From Poa pratensis (taxonomy: Eukaryota; Streptophyta; Magnoliopsida; Poales; Poaceae), in the NCBI GenBank assembly GCA_947311845.1, contig CAMZMU010000075.1:19071366-19135365 (forward strand): a stretch of DNA of 64,000 nt, read 5' to 3'. The position numbers were made by a program, and so were the translations under genes. The notes beneath the pieces were generated by a model, which saw nothing but the letters and a program-made list of their open reading frames with translations, made no database searches and was not told where the DNA came from. Within the stretch, counting starts at the first letter, position 1. Every line of letters starts with the position of its first letter. Of this stretch, positions 21,491 through 34,190 are shown piece after piece.

Positions 21491-22069
21491 ACAGGCTCCG
21501 TTCGTTCCGTTCCTTTTTTTTTATACATAATACAATCAGTCCGTTAGCCGTAAATTGCTGGATAATCCATCAATGACCCTGATTGTTTGCATCACCCATC
21601 GTCGCTGGGTTTAGGTCTTCCATGTTTGGCTTGGGACCCCCACGACATTATCAATGTACCTATGAATATTATCATGCAATAAAGCTTAGCAAGGTTTCCC
21701 TAAAAAAAAGAAACCCATCCCTGTCTTTCTATATTAGTGGTGATGGTGGTGATAACACTCATTCAAGCTTCATAAAAAATCTGTTATATATGACAAAATT
21801 GTGCTTCAAGTAGGACAAGAAATCATACGGCTTGGACTGTAATGCATCCAAGGAAAACTTACATTTGCTATGAAACCCTCTTTGTTCTTATTTAGTTCCT
21901 TCAAATTTTGTTTTTATTACAATTGTAGTTGTCGTATCCGTCCACTCAAAGATATATCAAAAGATTTCACTCCGAATAACATGTATTGTTTCCTTGGAGT
22001 GCACAATAGCGAGGCAACTTTTAATATATCTTTGATGCTACATTGGCCTGGCTTCGTTGAACCGCACAT

Positions 22070-23886
22070 CCGCGAGGTAGCGTGCCCGCATCGCCGACCT
22101 CAAAGACGGCAATTACACCAGCTCTTACTTCCACTGGCAAAAGAATAGGATCTACAGTCTCGCCTTAGGCGACCACATGTTCACCGAGCACGAAGACATG
22201 GCGGAAGTGCCATTTGCGCATTATGAAGCGCTTCTCGGCAGCGCTGACGAACGAGAGTGCACGCTCGACGCGGTCGGGAGCGCCTCCGTCCTCAAGGTGA
22301 ATTACACCAAGAGCTTGGCCTGTCTGCTGCATTGTGATCTAGATGAGACATCGCCGATCATCGCCAACCTGGGATGCCAGGTCATGGAGCTGCCAATCAC
22401 ATATCTTGGCATTCCACTCACGCTCCGCCACCCCACTGTTATACAGCTGCAACCCCTTATGGACGGCGTCGCCGCGAGACTTCCATCATGGAAACTTTGG
22501 CTGATGAACAAGTCATGCGCCGCCTAGCCTTGGTGAAATCCGTCCTGGATGCCATCCATATCCACGAGCTCCTTGCCTTCGCACCACAGTATAAGGTTCT
22601 CTGCCAGCTCGAGAAGATCCAACGTGATTTCCTCTTGTCTGGGCGCGCCGCCGCCAACGGTGGGCACTGCCATGTTAACTGACGGCGCGTTTGTCGACCC
22701 ATCTCTCTCGGTGGCTTCGACGTCCAAGATCTTGAGCGCATATGGCTGGCACTCAGGATGCGTTGGTTGTGGTTTTCACGCACTGACGTCGAACAAGCTT
22801 GGAGTGGCTTGGGCCTATAGTTTTCCGCCTAGGAGTGTGCACTCTTCTTCGCCTCCACCTCCATAGTGATCGAGGATGACACGAATATGAAGTTCTGGGA
22901 GGATAGGTGGATCAACGTCCGTTCCATCAACGAACTATAGATGCATCCCCAAAATACGCCGGATGTCTAGCTAGGACAGTCGTGGAGGGACTGTAAGGCA
23001 ATAGCTGGGCACATGACATCCATGAAGTCCTGGGCATGGACGAAATTGGACAATATCTGCAGATTTGGCACTTGATCGTGCACATGAACCTCTTGGAGGC
23101 ACCAAAATCAAATGATGTGGAAGTGGACAGCCAACGGCACATACTCTACCCAACCCTGCTAGCTCGCGACTTTCCACAACTCTATGACTTGCTTCTCCTG
23201 GAAGCTTATCCACCGGCTGGCTAACCAGGATCAATGCTGGACTGCCAAAAGGCTCGCACGTCGTGGCTTGCAGCATCTCCCCCGTTGCCCCCTTTGTGAC
23301 CAGGCCCCTGAAACCATGCGACACCTCCTCCTCGATCGAATATCCCTTCATTCGACAAACTTGGCACGAAGTCCTAGCATGGCTCCAGTTCATGACCTGC
23401 ACCTAACCAGGAAAACTCACTGATGTACTGCTACGAGCAAAACAAGACACACCTAAGAGCTGCGCAAGTGCCTAAGCTATATTGCCTCCCTAAGGCCATG
23501 TACAATGCAAAGTGCTTAGATATGTGCTTACCAAAATAAACCAAGATTTTTCATAAGCACCGGTGCCTATTCCTATAGGAGGGGTGCCTAGTTAAGCATT
23601 TGTTTAGTACAAATAAGCACCGGTGCTTAGTTAAAAACCGGTTTATTTTTCTAATCACCTCCATAAGCACCTTGCATTGTACATGCCCTAATGTCTTTGG
23701 ATATTGGAAACACCACAGTGGTTGCATCTTCGTAAGACGCCCAACCCTCGATCCAAGCCCTAGTGGACAAGATCAAGGAATGTAAACCCTTTTTGTACAT
23801 GCTCACCTCCTAGGACTAGGAGGATATAACCAAGCCCTACCTTTTCAATGAAATACAAAAATCTTTTGCGTTTTCTCGAAAAAATG
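22070..23886 (+). mobile_element. decayed L1-like LINE, 3' part
   Basis: Plus-strand pieces of a plant L1-type ORF2 are recognisable. They are a linker before the polymerase (GNYTSSYFHWQKNRIYSL), the C-terminal reverse transcriptase stretch (LPITYLGIPLTLRHP, near 22390-22440), and the zinc-binding RVT tail (RGLQHLPRCPLCDQAPETMRHLL, near 23260-23330). The polymerase core between about 22260 and 22290 is deleted, and several frame breaks and stops follow. The element ends near 23867-23886 in TTTTGCGTTTTCTCG plus an A run. It is interrupted by a MITE at 23494-23688. Its 3' end lies about 265 bp before the MED25 ATG. Confidence 0.85.
23494..23688. mobile_element. Tourist-like (PIF/Harbinger) MITE inside the LINE
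   Basis: TIRs GGCCATGTACAATGCAAAG and its near-complement at the right end (GCATTGTACATGCCC) bound 195 bp, flanked by TAA on both sides (23491-23493 and 23689-23691). The three-base TAA duplication fits PIF/Harbinger. The LINE sequence resumes on the right, so the MITE is the younger insertion. Confidence 0.8.
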
Positions 23887-24152
23887 AAAAAGAATAATCA
23901 CGAAATAACGAAATTGCCAAATATTTTCCCTGCCCCGTTCATACCGGCGCGTCTCTTTCGGCGCAACGAAGAAAAACAGTCGAGAACGGGACTCGGCGGG
24001 CCTTATTAAAAATCGAACCCGTTTGGTTTCTTGACCGTGTCCGTTCGTCGTCCTCTCTTTCTCCGCACACCAACAGAAAACCCTCGCAAAAGGGGGAGGA
24101 GAAATTCGAGCGGATTCGCGAGGGGAATTCGTGGAGGAGAGGCGGGGGAGCG

Positions 24153-27100
24153 ATGGTGGAGGTGATGGCCTCGGAGAGGCAGCTGGTGGTGGTCGTGGAG
24201 GGGACGGCGGCGCTCGGGCCGTACTGGTCCGCCATTGCGGCCGAGTACGTCGAGAAGATCGTGCGGTACGCCCTGCGATGACTTCCTGTTTTTTTAGGGT
24301 TCCGGTGTGGAATTTCGGAGTGATTGTGGGGGTTGAACTAGCTGGTGGGGAACGAAAGCTTGACCCCCGATTAGGTTTTTTTGTGTGCAAACTGCGAAGT
24401 AGATGTGGGGTTTATTTTTTGAACAACTGAGATGTAGTTTATTCCTCCTGACTTTGAGTGTCTGTGAGGAGGACCAGGCGTAGCCTCTCCCACTGTCAGA
24501 GTCTATCCTATTTAATTGTGTTTAAATGAAAGCATTTCTAGTATCACTAATTCATGAATAATTTTGAAATTTTGCAGGAGTTTTTGTTCATCTGAACAGG
24601 TAACTCCCTCCTGATTAATCATTTGTGATCTGAGTTCTCGATTGATCCTTACCATTCCTTGAATGCTGCCAAACTGTAAGTTAACTCCTGTGATCTCTGC
24701 AGAAGCTTGCAGCGGTAACGCCCGAGCTCGCATTAGTTGTCTTCCATACCCATGGGCCTTACAGCGGTACGATTTTGATGTCCCCTAATCCTCCGTGCCC
24801 TTATCATTTATTGTTATGGTTCATCACCAAGTTTCATGTTTTAGTTCTGTATCAAATAGGTAATTTATGAAAATGTGCTCCTGTTGCAATGCAGCTTTTG
24901 TTGTACAACGCAGTGGTTGGACAAAAGATATGGACGCTTTTCTTTCATGGCTATCAGGAATATCATTTAGCGGTGGAGGGTTCAGTGAATCTGCTATTTG
25001 CGAAGGTCTTTCTGAAGCACTGATGGTATTGACATCTTAACATTATTCACAATTTCTTCGCAGCCACTAATTTCTCTAGCGCTGCTTTATCGTTCTTGTT
25101 CGCATAGAGCCAGTAACTTCTCTAGCGCTGCTTTATCGTTCTTGTTCGCATAGTCTGTTCTGAAACCTCAGTAGTCTACATAATTTACTACTTGGACAAA
25201 TAATTGTAATGAAGTGCACAAAACCGTTCATGTATTTCACCTACAGCTTCTTTCATTGAGCCCATTTTTGTAGGACGTCTCCTGCCAATTGGTAAACAAA
25301 GTTTTCTATTACTAAAGATGTTTTAGTTTGACAAATAATACATGCTTCTAGCTCTCCTTGTAGCTGAGGATACAGTTACATTTTGTGTATGGTATGCGCT
25401 TGTTTTTCTCCATGCTAGGGCATAAGCACTGGACAAGCTAGACGGAGCTTCTTAGTATTGCCATTACTGTCATTACTTTGTTATATTTTCCAATAAGCGA
25501 ATTTGTATCTTTGTACTGTCATTGTTTTGAATATGGGCCAGATTCTCTTCTATTTTATGCATAAAGCCATGGTTTGGGTGAGAGCACACTCAAGTATTTG
25601 ATCGAAATCCCCGCAATGACTATGGTTTCTCTTGGACAGTTGGACTTGTGTAATAGGCAGAGCAGTAATTACTCTTTTGTAAGGTAAAACTTGTTTGGGA
25701 AACTGGACTATTACCAATAGGAGAATCTATTAAAATCAGTAGATCAGAGGTTCAATTTAATTTCTATGTTTGTATCCTTGTTAGTATTTTTCAATTTCCT
25801 TGCAGCAGCGTACACCATTTTTTACAACCTGATGGCATCTAACTATGTTATTCTTCAAACCTTCATCTATGAAACATCCATGTAAATTCTTTTCAGAATA
25901 TACTATGTTAACTAGCACTTCTCTATTCAATTTTTTGCTAAGTTGGTGTTACCATATTTATTACCATCACGCTTATTTCTTTTTGTTTATTTAACTAGAT
26001 ACTCCAAGGCAGTCCTAGTAACAGCCAGACTAATCAGAACCATGAAATACAAAAGCACTGCATACTTGTTGCTGCGAGTAATCCTTACCCGCTGCCTACA
26101 CCTGTCTACCGTCCTTCTGTTCAAAGTAATGACCACAAAAAGAACAATGATGCAACAAAGGAATCCTGTCTTGCTGATGCTGAGGCTGTTGCGGTCTCAT
26201 TTGCTCAGGTGCTGAATCAATACTACTAGCTTGCATATTATTGATTACCTGTATTTGATGGAGTGCTAAGCAGTACTTGGTTGGATCTAATTAATATTAT
26301 GTTTGTAGTGCTCTGTATCGTTGTCGGTGGTATCTCCTAAACAGCTTCCAACTCTGAAGGCACTATACAACGCGGTAATCATCATTTGTTGTTTTGTCAA
26401 TCTTAAATAAATTGTTCGAAGCCTTATGCTATTTCCATTCTGTCATACCGTAGTTGATTCACTTCTAGTTGATAGTATTATTATACTTGCTTCTTGATTT
26501 TGACTTGATCGGAAAAGAAACTTGAATAAACATGATCATGTGAAGTTGTGCTTTCCACAGTAGCTCGTCCAATAGCTTGGGCCAGTCCACTATAGATGTT
26601 CTTGTAATTGTGTATGGCCTGAAACTTTCTCCTTTTGTTCATAGTTTATAAAATAAATGTTTTTGAAGCTTCAAGTGTTGTTCTACATAATCTTTGTTGC
26701 ATTTTACAAAAATAAAAATCTACCCACGTCAACTGCATTAAATTATTTAGCAGATCAGATGAAATTTCAGGGCAATGCCGTTTCATGATCTCCATATTTC
26801 CCCACTTTAATCATGTTAGGTACCACTAACTTAAGCTGACCTCATGCAAAACGATGAGCATTTTATTAGTATTACTTATGCTGTTCATATATATTGCAGG
26901 GAAAGAGGAATCCTCAAGCTTCTGATCCATCGGTTGATCATGCAAAAAATCCGCATTTTCTTGTTTTGTTGTCTGAGAGTTTCATGGAGGCACGGACCGC
27001 TCTAAGCCATTCTTTACCAGGAAACCTGGTCCCGAACCACACCATTACAAAAATGGACATTGCACCTGCAGCTACTGTGCCAGGACCAACTTTAAATGCC

Positions 27101-30100
27101 AATTCCGCAGGTTGAACAACTGCTAACTATACTTAGTTTCACTGTGATATTTTGGCTTGTGCTATTGCTATGCTGTCTGCACAGGAGGGGCATAGAGAAA
27201 GCTTTTAAAAAATAGGTGTAAATGTTTGTCCTAGATTATTATGAAGTTGGTTCAACAAAGCTGCAATATGGTAAAAAATAATAACTTTAGGCTAGAGTAA
27301 AATGCACTCTGACATTACCGTTTGAGTTGGGATGCACAAATAAAACAAATACTTTGATAAACGCTTATTGCTGTATATGTATGTGGTCTTTCCATGTATA
27401 TAAGTGTTGATTTAGTCCTTGTTTGCTTAGTGAAGTAAATTTCACAAATTCACATTCCAAAATGCTGGGTTTTAGCTCTTGTAGTTAATGTTGCTATGTA
27501 TCTTAACTAATATTCAATTGGGGCGGTGCATTTCTGATTTTTCTTACAAGCTCCAGTTATTGATAACTAAGGAACGGAATATTGCATTGTGTTCTTTTCT
27601 CTGCTCATATCCTGTCATTATTGCCCCACCATGGCTAATATTTATAATATCTCCAGTGAATGGATCGCTGTTGGGCCGGCAACCGACTGCAATTGTTAAA
27701 GTGGTAGGCTTAAAAAAATACTATTATTTTGTGTATATGCCATTTAATTGTAACTGTACCTTAACGATTTGCATCTTCAGGAACCAACAACAATACCAGC
27801 AATGGTTTCTGCACCTGCATTCTCGCATATGACACCTATTTCAAATGTTACTTCACAAGGAGTAACAACAATGCAAAGTTCCTCACCATCGATTATTTCA
27901 CAAGAAACAAATGTTGGAAATGAACTTCTGCAAGAGCATAAGCCTTTAATAAACCTATCCAGCAACAAGTTCGGCCTGGTGGCATAGCAAATGTCAGCAT
28001 CTTAAACAATCTTTCACAGCATCGGCATTCCTTACCAGGAGTTACCTCCATGGGACCTAACATGGGGGCAACGCCTATACAAGTGCACATGTCAAACATG
28101 ATATCTAGTGGCATGACGTCAACTCCCCCTGTCATATCTTCTATGTCTGGAACAGTACAACCAATCGGTGCTCAACAATTGGTACAAAATACAGGTCCCG
28201 GTTCTTTTGGATCGAACACTTCTACTGTGTCTGGCAACTCAAATGTTCCTGTATCATCTTCTTTGGCTAACATGCAAAATAACATGGCCATGGCACAACC
28301 AGTGCCTCCTATGGCACAAGGTGGTCTGATGACTGGTTCACATGGTGCACAGTCAGGACAAAGTGGAATGGGTACGAACCAAAACATGGTAAGCAGTATG
28401 TCTACTACGCCTGCAATGATGCCAACACCAGGGATGGCCCAACAAGCAGGAGTAAATTCTCTTAGTGTGAACAATAGTTCTACTATGAATATGCCTATGC
28501 CGCAGAATCCTAATCAAGGATTACGAGTCGACCTGTCGCAACTTGTCGCTCGGGTACCGACAAGTAGACAAGTCGCGCGACAAGTCGTGACTTGTCGCAA
28601 CTTGTCGCAACTTGTCGAGGTTTTGAACTTGTCGCTGGGGTACCGACAAGTAGACAAGTCGTGCGACTTGTCGCGACTTGTCGAGCGACACTTAATCCTT
28701 GATCCTAATGGGCAGCAACCGTCCAAGTATGTCAAAATTTGGGAGGTACAGATTCCAGCTTGTGTTTCATACTCCTTATAATAGTAGCTTTGCAATAGGT
28801 TACAAATCTAATGTTATGTTTTAAATATTGGTAAACAATTAGTGAGTAACTGGCACCTTGTAGCGCTGTTATGGAATGGGCCTTGAAGTTACTTCAGCAA
28901 AAAGTAAACATTTATGCTATATGAATTAGAATTACATGCAGAGAACTAGACAGATAATCTCCACATCACATGAGGTCATACTCTAGGGAAGTTTAGCTAT
29001 ATTCCAAGTGACCAATTTTGAGATATGCCACTCACAGTGATCATTTTTGAAGTATTTCTACTGCAATGTTTGTTCTTCGAGAAATGAAACTGTAACAATT
29101 TCTTCCGAAAATGCCGCTACTTAGTGCTCGACTGTTCGTTCTTTGATATATGCCATGATTGACAACCTAAGACCTGACCATAATGCTCTTCCTTGTCCCT
29201 CCATGCATTGAGATTATTATGTTATATTTAAAGTAAAAAGCTAATGTTTATTTTTTCATTTTTAACTGATTATAGAGTTTTCATTGGACATGAACTTTCC
29301 ACCCATGTGGGTCATGTGATGCACATGTACCTTCTGAATTTCATGATCCTTTATTCATGTATTTCTCTGATGTTTGGGTCCTTATGTCCTGATCTCTAAA
29401 CTGGAATGGGCATGAATTCTCTGCGAGTATATTTACCTTTCCTGGTATACTTTATGTATCAGTTCTTGAAGCAAGAGTGTTACATGTGAAATTAAAATAC
29501 GCACTGCTATGATCCTGTAAATTTATGTGCTATGCACACTGGCATCAAATCTGGAAAATATATCGAGTCATTGAAAACTTCCCTTTTTGGATATGACCTA
29601 GTAACATGTCATTACCTCCCTTTCTTTTTGCTGAAACTATCCTTGGTGATGGATGGCAATGATTGTTTTCATCTTCAACTCTAGAGGGGCAAGTGCTGTA
29701 TTTTAGAAGAGCTAAAAAATGTCTCATGTGTTTATTTAAACTCTTATTTCATGTTGTGTCTCGTGTGTTTGCCCGGTGGTACAGTACATGATCTCTTTCT
29801 ATTTATATTTCAGGGAACTTTGTCTGGGCAAAGGCAAGGACAACCTGTATTTATTTGTAAACTTGAAGTAAGTTTCTATTTTGCTAAACTGACACTCTTT
29901 CTGATTCAGTTACAATTTTTTCCTCTGTGTTGATCTGTCGTGTTTTTTAAATGGAAGGAAAAGACAGTTAACAATCTGCCCCGTCCAAATAGGGTCATAT
30001 ATTTTTTCACCTTGTTTTCTGTTTGGACTGCCTGCTGATTACATGTAGTGATTCATTAGGGCATATGTAATTTGATCATTCATGACAGTAATACCTCTCG

Positions 30101-32804
30101 AGATTTCCCTATTCCTGAGACTGTCGGCCTGCCCACTGATTGCATGCAATGGCACTAAAGCGTATGTAATTTGATCATTTATGATACTAGTAGCTATTTA
30201 GAGTGTTCTCTATTTGTGAGTCTGTCGGAAACTCAATGCTTGGAGTGAAACCAACTTTTTTTAATGTAAACAACAGTGGAGAGCCCCATTGTGGAAACTG
30301 TGTATTAGTAGTCAAGATATAGGCTATTGGTCCATAAGATCCAAAGTTTAAAAAGATACAAACAAATGATTCGTAGAATTTACGAGATATGAAGCTATTA
30401 AATAAATCATAATGGACATACTATGTAATGCTTAACAATCTGCATAAAATCCCTGACATCTTAGGAGAGATTGTAACTTTCAATCAGTTCAAATCCAAAA
30501 GCAACACTCTGTTCCATCTATGCTGAGAACTGAATGTCGTTTAATTGGTGGTGGCGTTTGAGCGTTAACCCACCCACCAGGGTTTGACTTCCGTCTATGC
30601 TTATTTTGATGAATATGTTCAAAATATGAAAATATTTCTTTGAATACAAAATTCCAAATGTACCGGTAGCCCCCATTGGCACTATTTCCTTGAAGAATAG
30701 CTTGGTTGAACCAGCCAGACTTCTAGTTGAGGCCAAAATATCCAACACATATGAAGATGTCTTCCAAGAGATTTTCATTTGTTTTATTGTGCACCTTTAA
30801 ATCTGAAACCTATTGTTATAGTATTGGATTTTGTATGTAAATTTTCTATTCTTCTAACTTTTTATATTATACCATATTTATCTATGCAAAGCATATTGAT
30901 TATTACATTTCTCACCTTAGCATATGTCTTGCAGGGTTACAGGAGTGGGACAGCTTCTGACACGTAAGTATTCAAATTTCGCTATAATTTATATTGTTGT
31001 GATGATTGAGATTAGAATATTTTATAGCTAGCTGCTGTCGTCGTCCTGGAAAGGAATAATTTTAGCAGAAATAGTTAATTTTATAGTACATACCATGGAT
31101 GGAAACCCACCCTCCTTAGTAAGTCATTCTCACTGTACTAACATTCCACCTGTAATACATTTTTGCTTTCTGGGAACTTGTCCGCACACATCTTAGAGCA
31201 CCTATAGGATTATGGTACTAAGGGCTAGTTGCAAACCAACTAAATACAAATCGCTCTAGGTTGGTATGTCGTGTTTATTTCCTTTTGCAGCACCTGCCAA
31301 ATAGAGTACTAGTGTATTGTTTCCAGATATATTCATGAACGCCTGAATTTCCTGAGTTAATCGATTGGCTGCTGTTCAAGCACAATGTCAGTAGCAAACA
31401 TGTCAACATTCCTAATATTCCTAATGTGATACTGCTTGATAAGAATCTTCTCATTCTCTCACCCTTCTTCGCTGGCCAATTTTAAAAGCTGATTACACTG
31501 ACCCAGTTATTACCTATTAATGTTTTCTAATTTTTCACCACACGGCAAGTGGTAAGAAAAATTGTACCAATATAAGAAAAAAGTGTGTTCTTATTTTTCT
31601 CCTTAAGATGTGTTTTATACAGTCTGCAGATTATAGTGTCAGTCTACCAAGAGAAACTGAAGCTGTACTTTATGTATGCAGACTTGCAGCAGACTGGCCA
31701 GAAACAATGCAGATTGTGCGCCTTATAGCCCAGGAGCATATGAACAACAAGTTTGTCGTTCAACTAGCCCATTATTTTCCTTGTTAAAACCGTCGCATTA
31801 CCACATTATCTGGTAGTATGATGTAGTATGTTTCCTGCTAATTTTTTGTTGTTTGATCATGTAATTCTACAGGCAGTATGTTGGCAAGGCAGACTTTCTA
31901 GTGTTCCGGACATTAAATCAGCATGGGTTCCTTGGACAATTACAAGAGAAGAAACTGGTCAGCGACTCACTGCATGTTTGAGTCTATTCGAATATTTTGC
32001 GATCTCATTGTAAACTGCATTTCGTCAACCATCATTTCATATTACATATTTTAATCTTCAAGTGGTTTCTTATTTCAGTGTGCGGTGATTCAACTACCTT
32101 CACAAACTTTACTGCTGTCAGTGTCTGACAAAGCTGGGCGCCTCATTGGAATGCTGTTCCCAGGGGTATGTTGACAACTAATTGAAAGATTAGCACTATA
32201 TGTCTCTCTGTTTTCATCAACACAATTTTCTGCCGGGTTCCCCCAACAGGATATGGTGGTATTCAAACCACAGGTCTCAACTCAGCAACCACCGATGCAG
32301 CAACAGCAGCAAACGCTACAGCAGCAGCAGCAGCAGCTACAACAACTACAACAGCAGCAACTACAACAGCAGCACATGCAAATGCAGCCACAAGGCCAGC
32401 AACTTCAGCAGCAACAGATGCAGCAAATGCAACAGCAACAGATGCAGCAAATGCAACAGCAACAGCAGCATCAACAACAACAGCTGCAGCAGCATCAAAT
32501 TCAACAACAGCAACAACTGCAGCAACAGCAACAACTGCAGCAACTCCAGCAGCAGCAGCAGCAGCCTCAACAACTCCAGCAGCAGCAGCAGCAGCAAATG
32601 CAACAGCAGCAGCAACCTCAACAACTCCAGCAGCAGCAGCAGCAGCAGCAGCCTCAACAACTACAGCAGCAGCCACAGATGGTTGGCACAGGGATGGGGC
32701 AGCAGCAATTCATGCAGGGGCATGGTCGGGCGGTGCAGATGATGCAAGGAAAGATCACGCCGCAGGGGCCAGGCAGCATGTCTGGGGGAGGCTACCTATC
32801 TTGA
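24153..32804 (+). CDS. MED25: Mediator subunit 25 (MED25/PFT1), fifteen exons, one frameshift and an exonic MITE
   Basis: MED25 links transcription factors, notably in jasmonate, light and flowering responses, to the nuclear Mediator complex. Exons are 24153-24265, 24578-24599, 24703-24766, 24895-25025, 25999-26208, 26309-26374, 26900-27110, 27657-27703, 27781-28745, 29814-29867, 30935-30963, 31682-31750, 31873-31957, 32079-32165 and 32250-32804, all with GT-AG borders. The N-terminal von Willebrand A domain (exons 1-7) begins MVEVMASERQLVVVVEG. A Met/Ser/Gln-rich linker follows in exon 9. The activator-binding domain starts at KYVKIWEG (exons 9-14), and exon 15 is a glutamine-rich tail. Exon 9 lacks one base at 27954, giving a stop at 27985-27987 after about 356 residues. 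If that base is present in reality, the protein would be about 902 residues, including 65 from a transposon. Other coding features are well kept, so function or a sequence error is possible. Confidence 0.95.
25072..25153 (+). repeat. 46-bp tandem duplication in MED25 intron 4
   Basis: TTCTCTAGCGCTGCTTTATC and the 16 bases after it occur twice, at 25072 and 25118. It is intronic, and no coding effect is expected. Confidence 0.85.
27954..27955 (+). other. MED25: one-base deletion (frameshift) in MED25 exon 9
   Basis: The frame before this point (ending LQEHKPLIN) and the frame after it (IQQQVRPGGIANVSILNN) both read as natural MED25 linker but differ by one base. The break falls at a CC where CCC would restore the frame. 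As written, translation ends at TAG 27985-27987. It is either a true mutation or a homopolymer sequencing error. Confidence 0.8.
28515..28701. mobile_element. 187-bp hAT-like MITE inside MED25 exon 9
   Basis: TIRs CAAGGATTA/TAATCCTTG are flanked by a perfect 8-bp direct repeat ATCCTAAT (28507-28514 and 28702-28709), the duplication size of hAT elements. The interior is made of repeated ACTTGTCG/CGACAAGT words in both orientations. Removing the element and one duplication restores PQNPNGQQPSKYVKIWE, the expected linker-to-domain join. The inserted 195 bases are a multiple of three, and the coding frame through them has no stop. Confidence 0.9.
30027..30230 (+). repeat. diverged tandem duplication in MED25 intron 10
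   Basis: Two related units of about 105 bp share CTGATTACATG/CTGATTGCATG, then GTATGTAATTTGATCATT, then a GAGACTGTCGG/GAGTCTGTCGG end. Confidence 0.65.
32297..32680 (+). repeat. MED25: CAG/CAA polyglutamine-coding repeat in MED25 exon 15
   Basis: A long mixed CAG/CAA array encodes glutamine runs broken by Leu, Met, His and Pro. Runs of pure CAG reach six or more near 32630. It is in the expected place for the MED25 Q-rich tail. Long antisense alanine- or leucine-rich frames here are repeat artefacts. Confidence 0.92.
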
Positions 32805-34190
32805 AACATCTCATGCTATCAGAACACCGTCTGAGTAAGCCAACTCTCACTGTGCCGATTATGTGGCTCCAGGTGCCACCAGCTTGTCAGTCTTCGTCTG
32901 ATCACCAAGCTCATTGGAGGTTTGGTGGTTAAACTTTCCCAAACCTAATTATTGTGTGTTGATTTAGTGTTTATGTACAAAGAGTCAGCTAGGGAGTTTG
33001 CTTACTGTCTCGTCTAGCCTGTAGATGATGTATTCATCGTCTACTGGATGGTGCAATATAATAGTTTCAAATGGTTGATGCAACCTAGAAACGGGTATGA
33101 TTTGCAATGAAGATCGCATTTTCTCACTTTGGATCTTACATGAAATTCATTCTCTGAATAGTAGCAAATCTTATTCTTCTCCCTGGACATGAACACGTGT
33201 GTCCTATCAACTCAAGGGCACGACTAGGCGGTTGGTTATTGGTTACGAAAAGGGATACTTCATTGCTGAAGTTGTACACCTACACAACATGTTTCTGGAA
33301 GACTAATTATTTTTTTATTTTTGGATTTAAATGAAACATCAAATAAAAGTAGTAAAGAAGTTTCTTATGGAGAATTGGACTGAAATTAATGGGTTTACTT
33401 TATCTATCTCTCACAAACATGGTGGCACATAAAACAAAGTATAAATATAAGTAATGATCTATTCATAATGCAAACATCATGGTTGATACAAATATGAATG
33501 TATCTATACGGACATAACATACATAAATACATACATAAATCCACGCACGAGCATGGGCTAATAGTCCCTTCTACTACCACTGCGAGTCAGATATGCACCT
33601 ATCCATTATTATTCTCAGTAAGGCGATTCTATTCGACTCCAAGTCATCACCTCCACCTGCTCCTAGGACAACTCTGTTATAGCAACAGGGATCCCGATGG
33701 CGATTTCTTTGGTTGTGTCATGTCCGACAAAAGTAGTGGCGCAGTTACATTTTCTGGTGACATCGGGTAACTATCAAAGACTGAATTGGCACAGAAAGTG
33801 GTAAACACACTTCCAAGGGAAATTTATGTCAACGCCATTACTTTGGCCTTAAACTGAGAGTAAGAAAAAAAATAGTACCAACTGTTCATCGAAATAGTGG
33901 ATAAGTAGCAACATAAGTTTTTAACATGAAATAGTGTCTTTGCCATAAATTTCCTTGTAATACAAAGATGCATAGATAGCATGCATAATATACATAGAAG
34001 AAGTGCTTTGTTCCATTAGAGATGTTTATGAGTAGGAAAAAAAACAGATGAGATGTGTTACTTTGTGGTCTCAATTGGCGAATTCATACATAACCAGCTT
34101 GCTCCATTAGATCATACATGAAACAATGATCATGAGGTACTGTCCACTCTTCCTGTTCTTGTTGCACTAAGAAATAAATGTGAGTCTATG
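32805..34190. other. MED25 3' UTR and AT-rich intergenic DNA
   Basis: The MED25 transcript probably ends within about 300 bases after 32804. The remainder is AT-rich with no supported gene; a few low-complexity CATA runs occur near 33510. Confidence 0.4.

Noticed and set aside
32263..32676. Antisense alanine-rich and leucine-rich frames over the MED25 tail
   Set aside because: They are the reverse reading of the CAG/CAA repeat.
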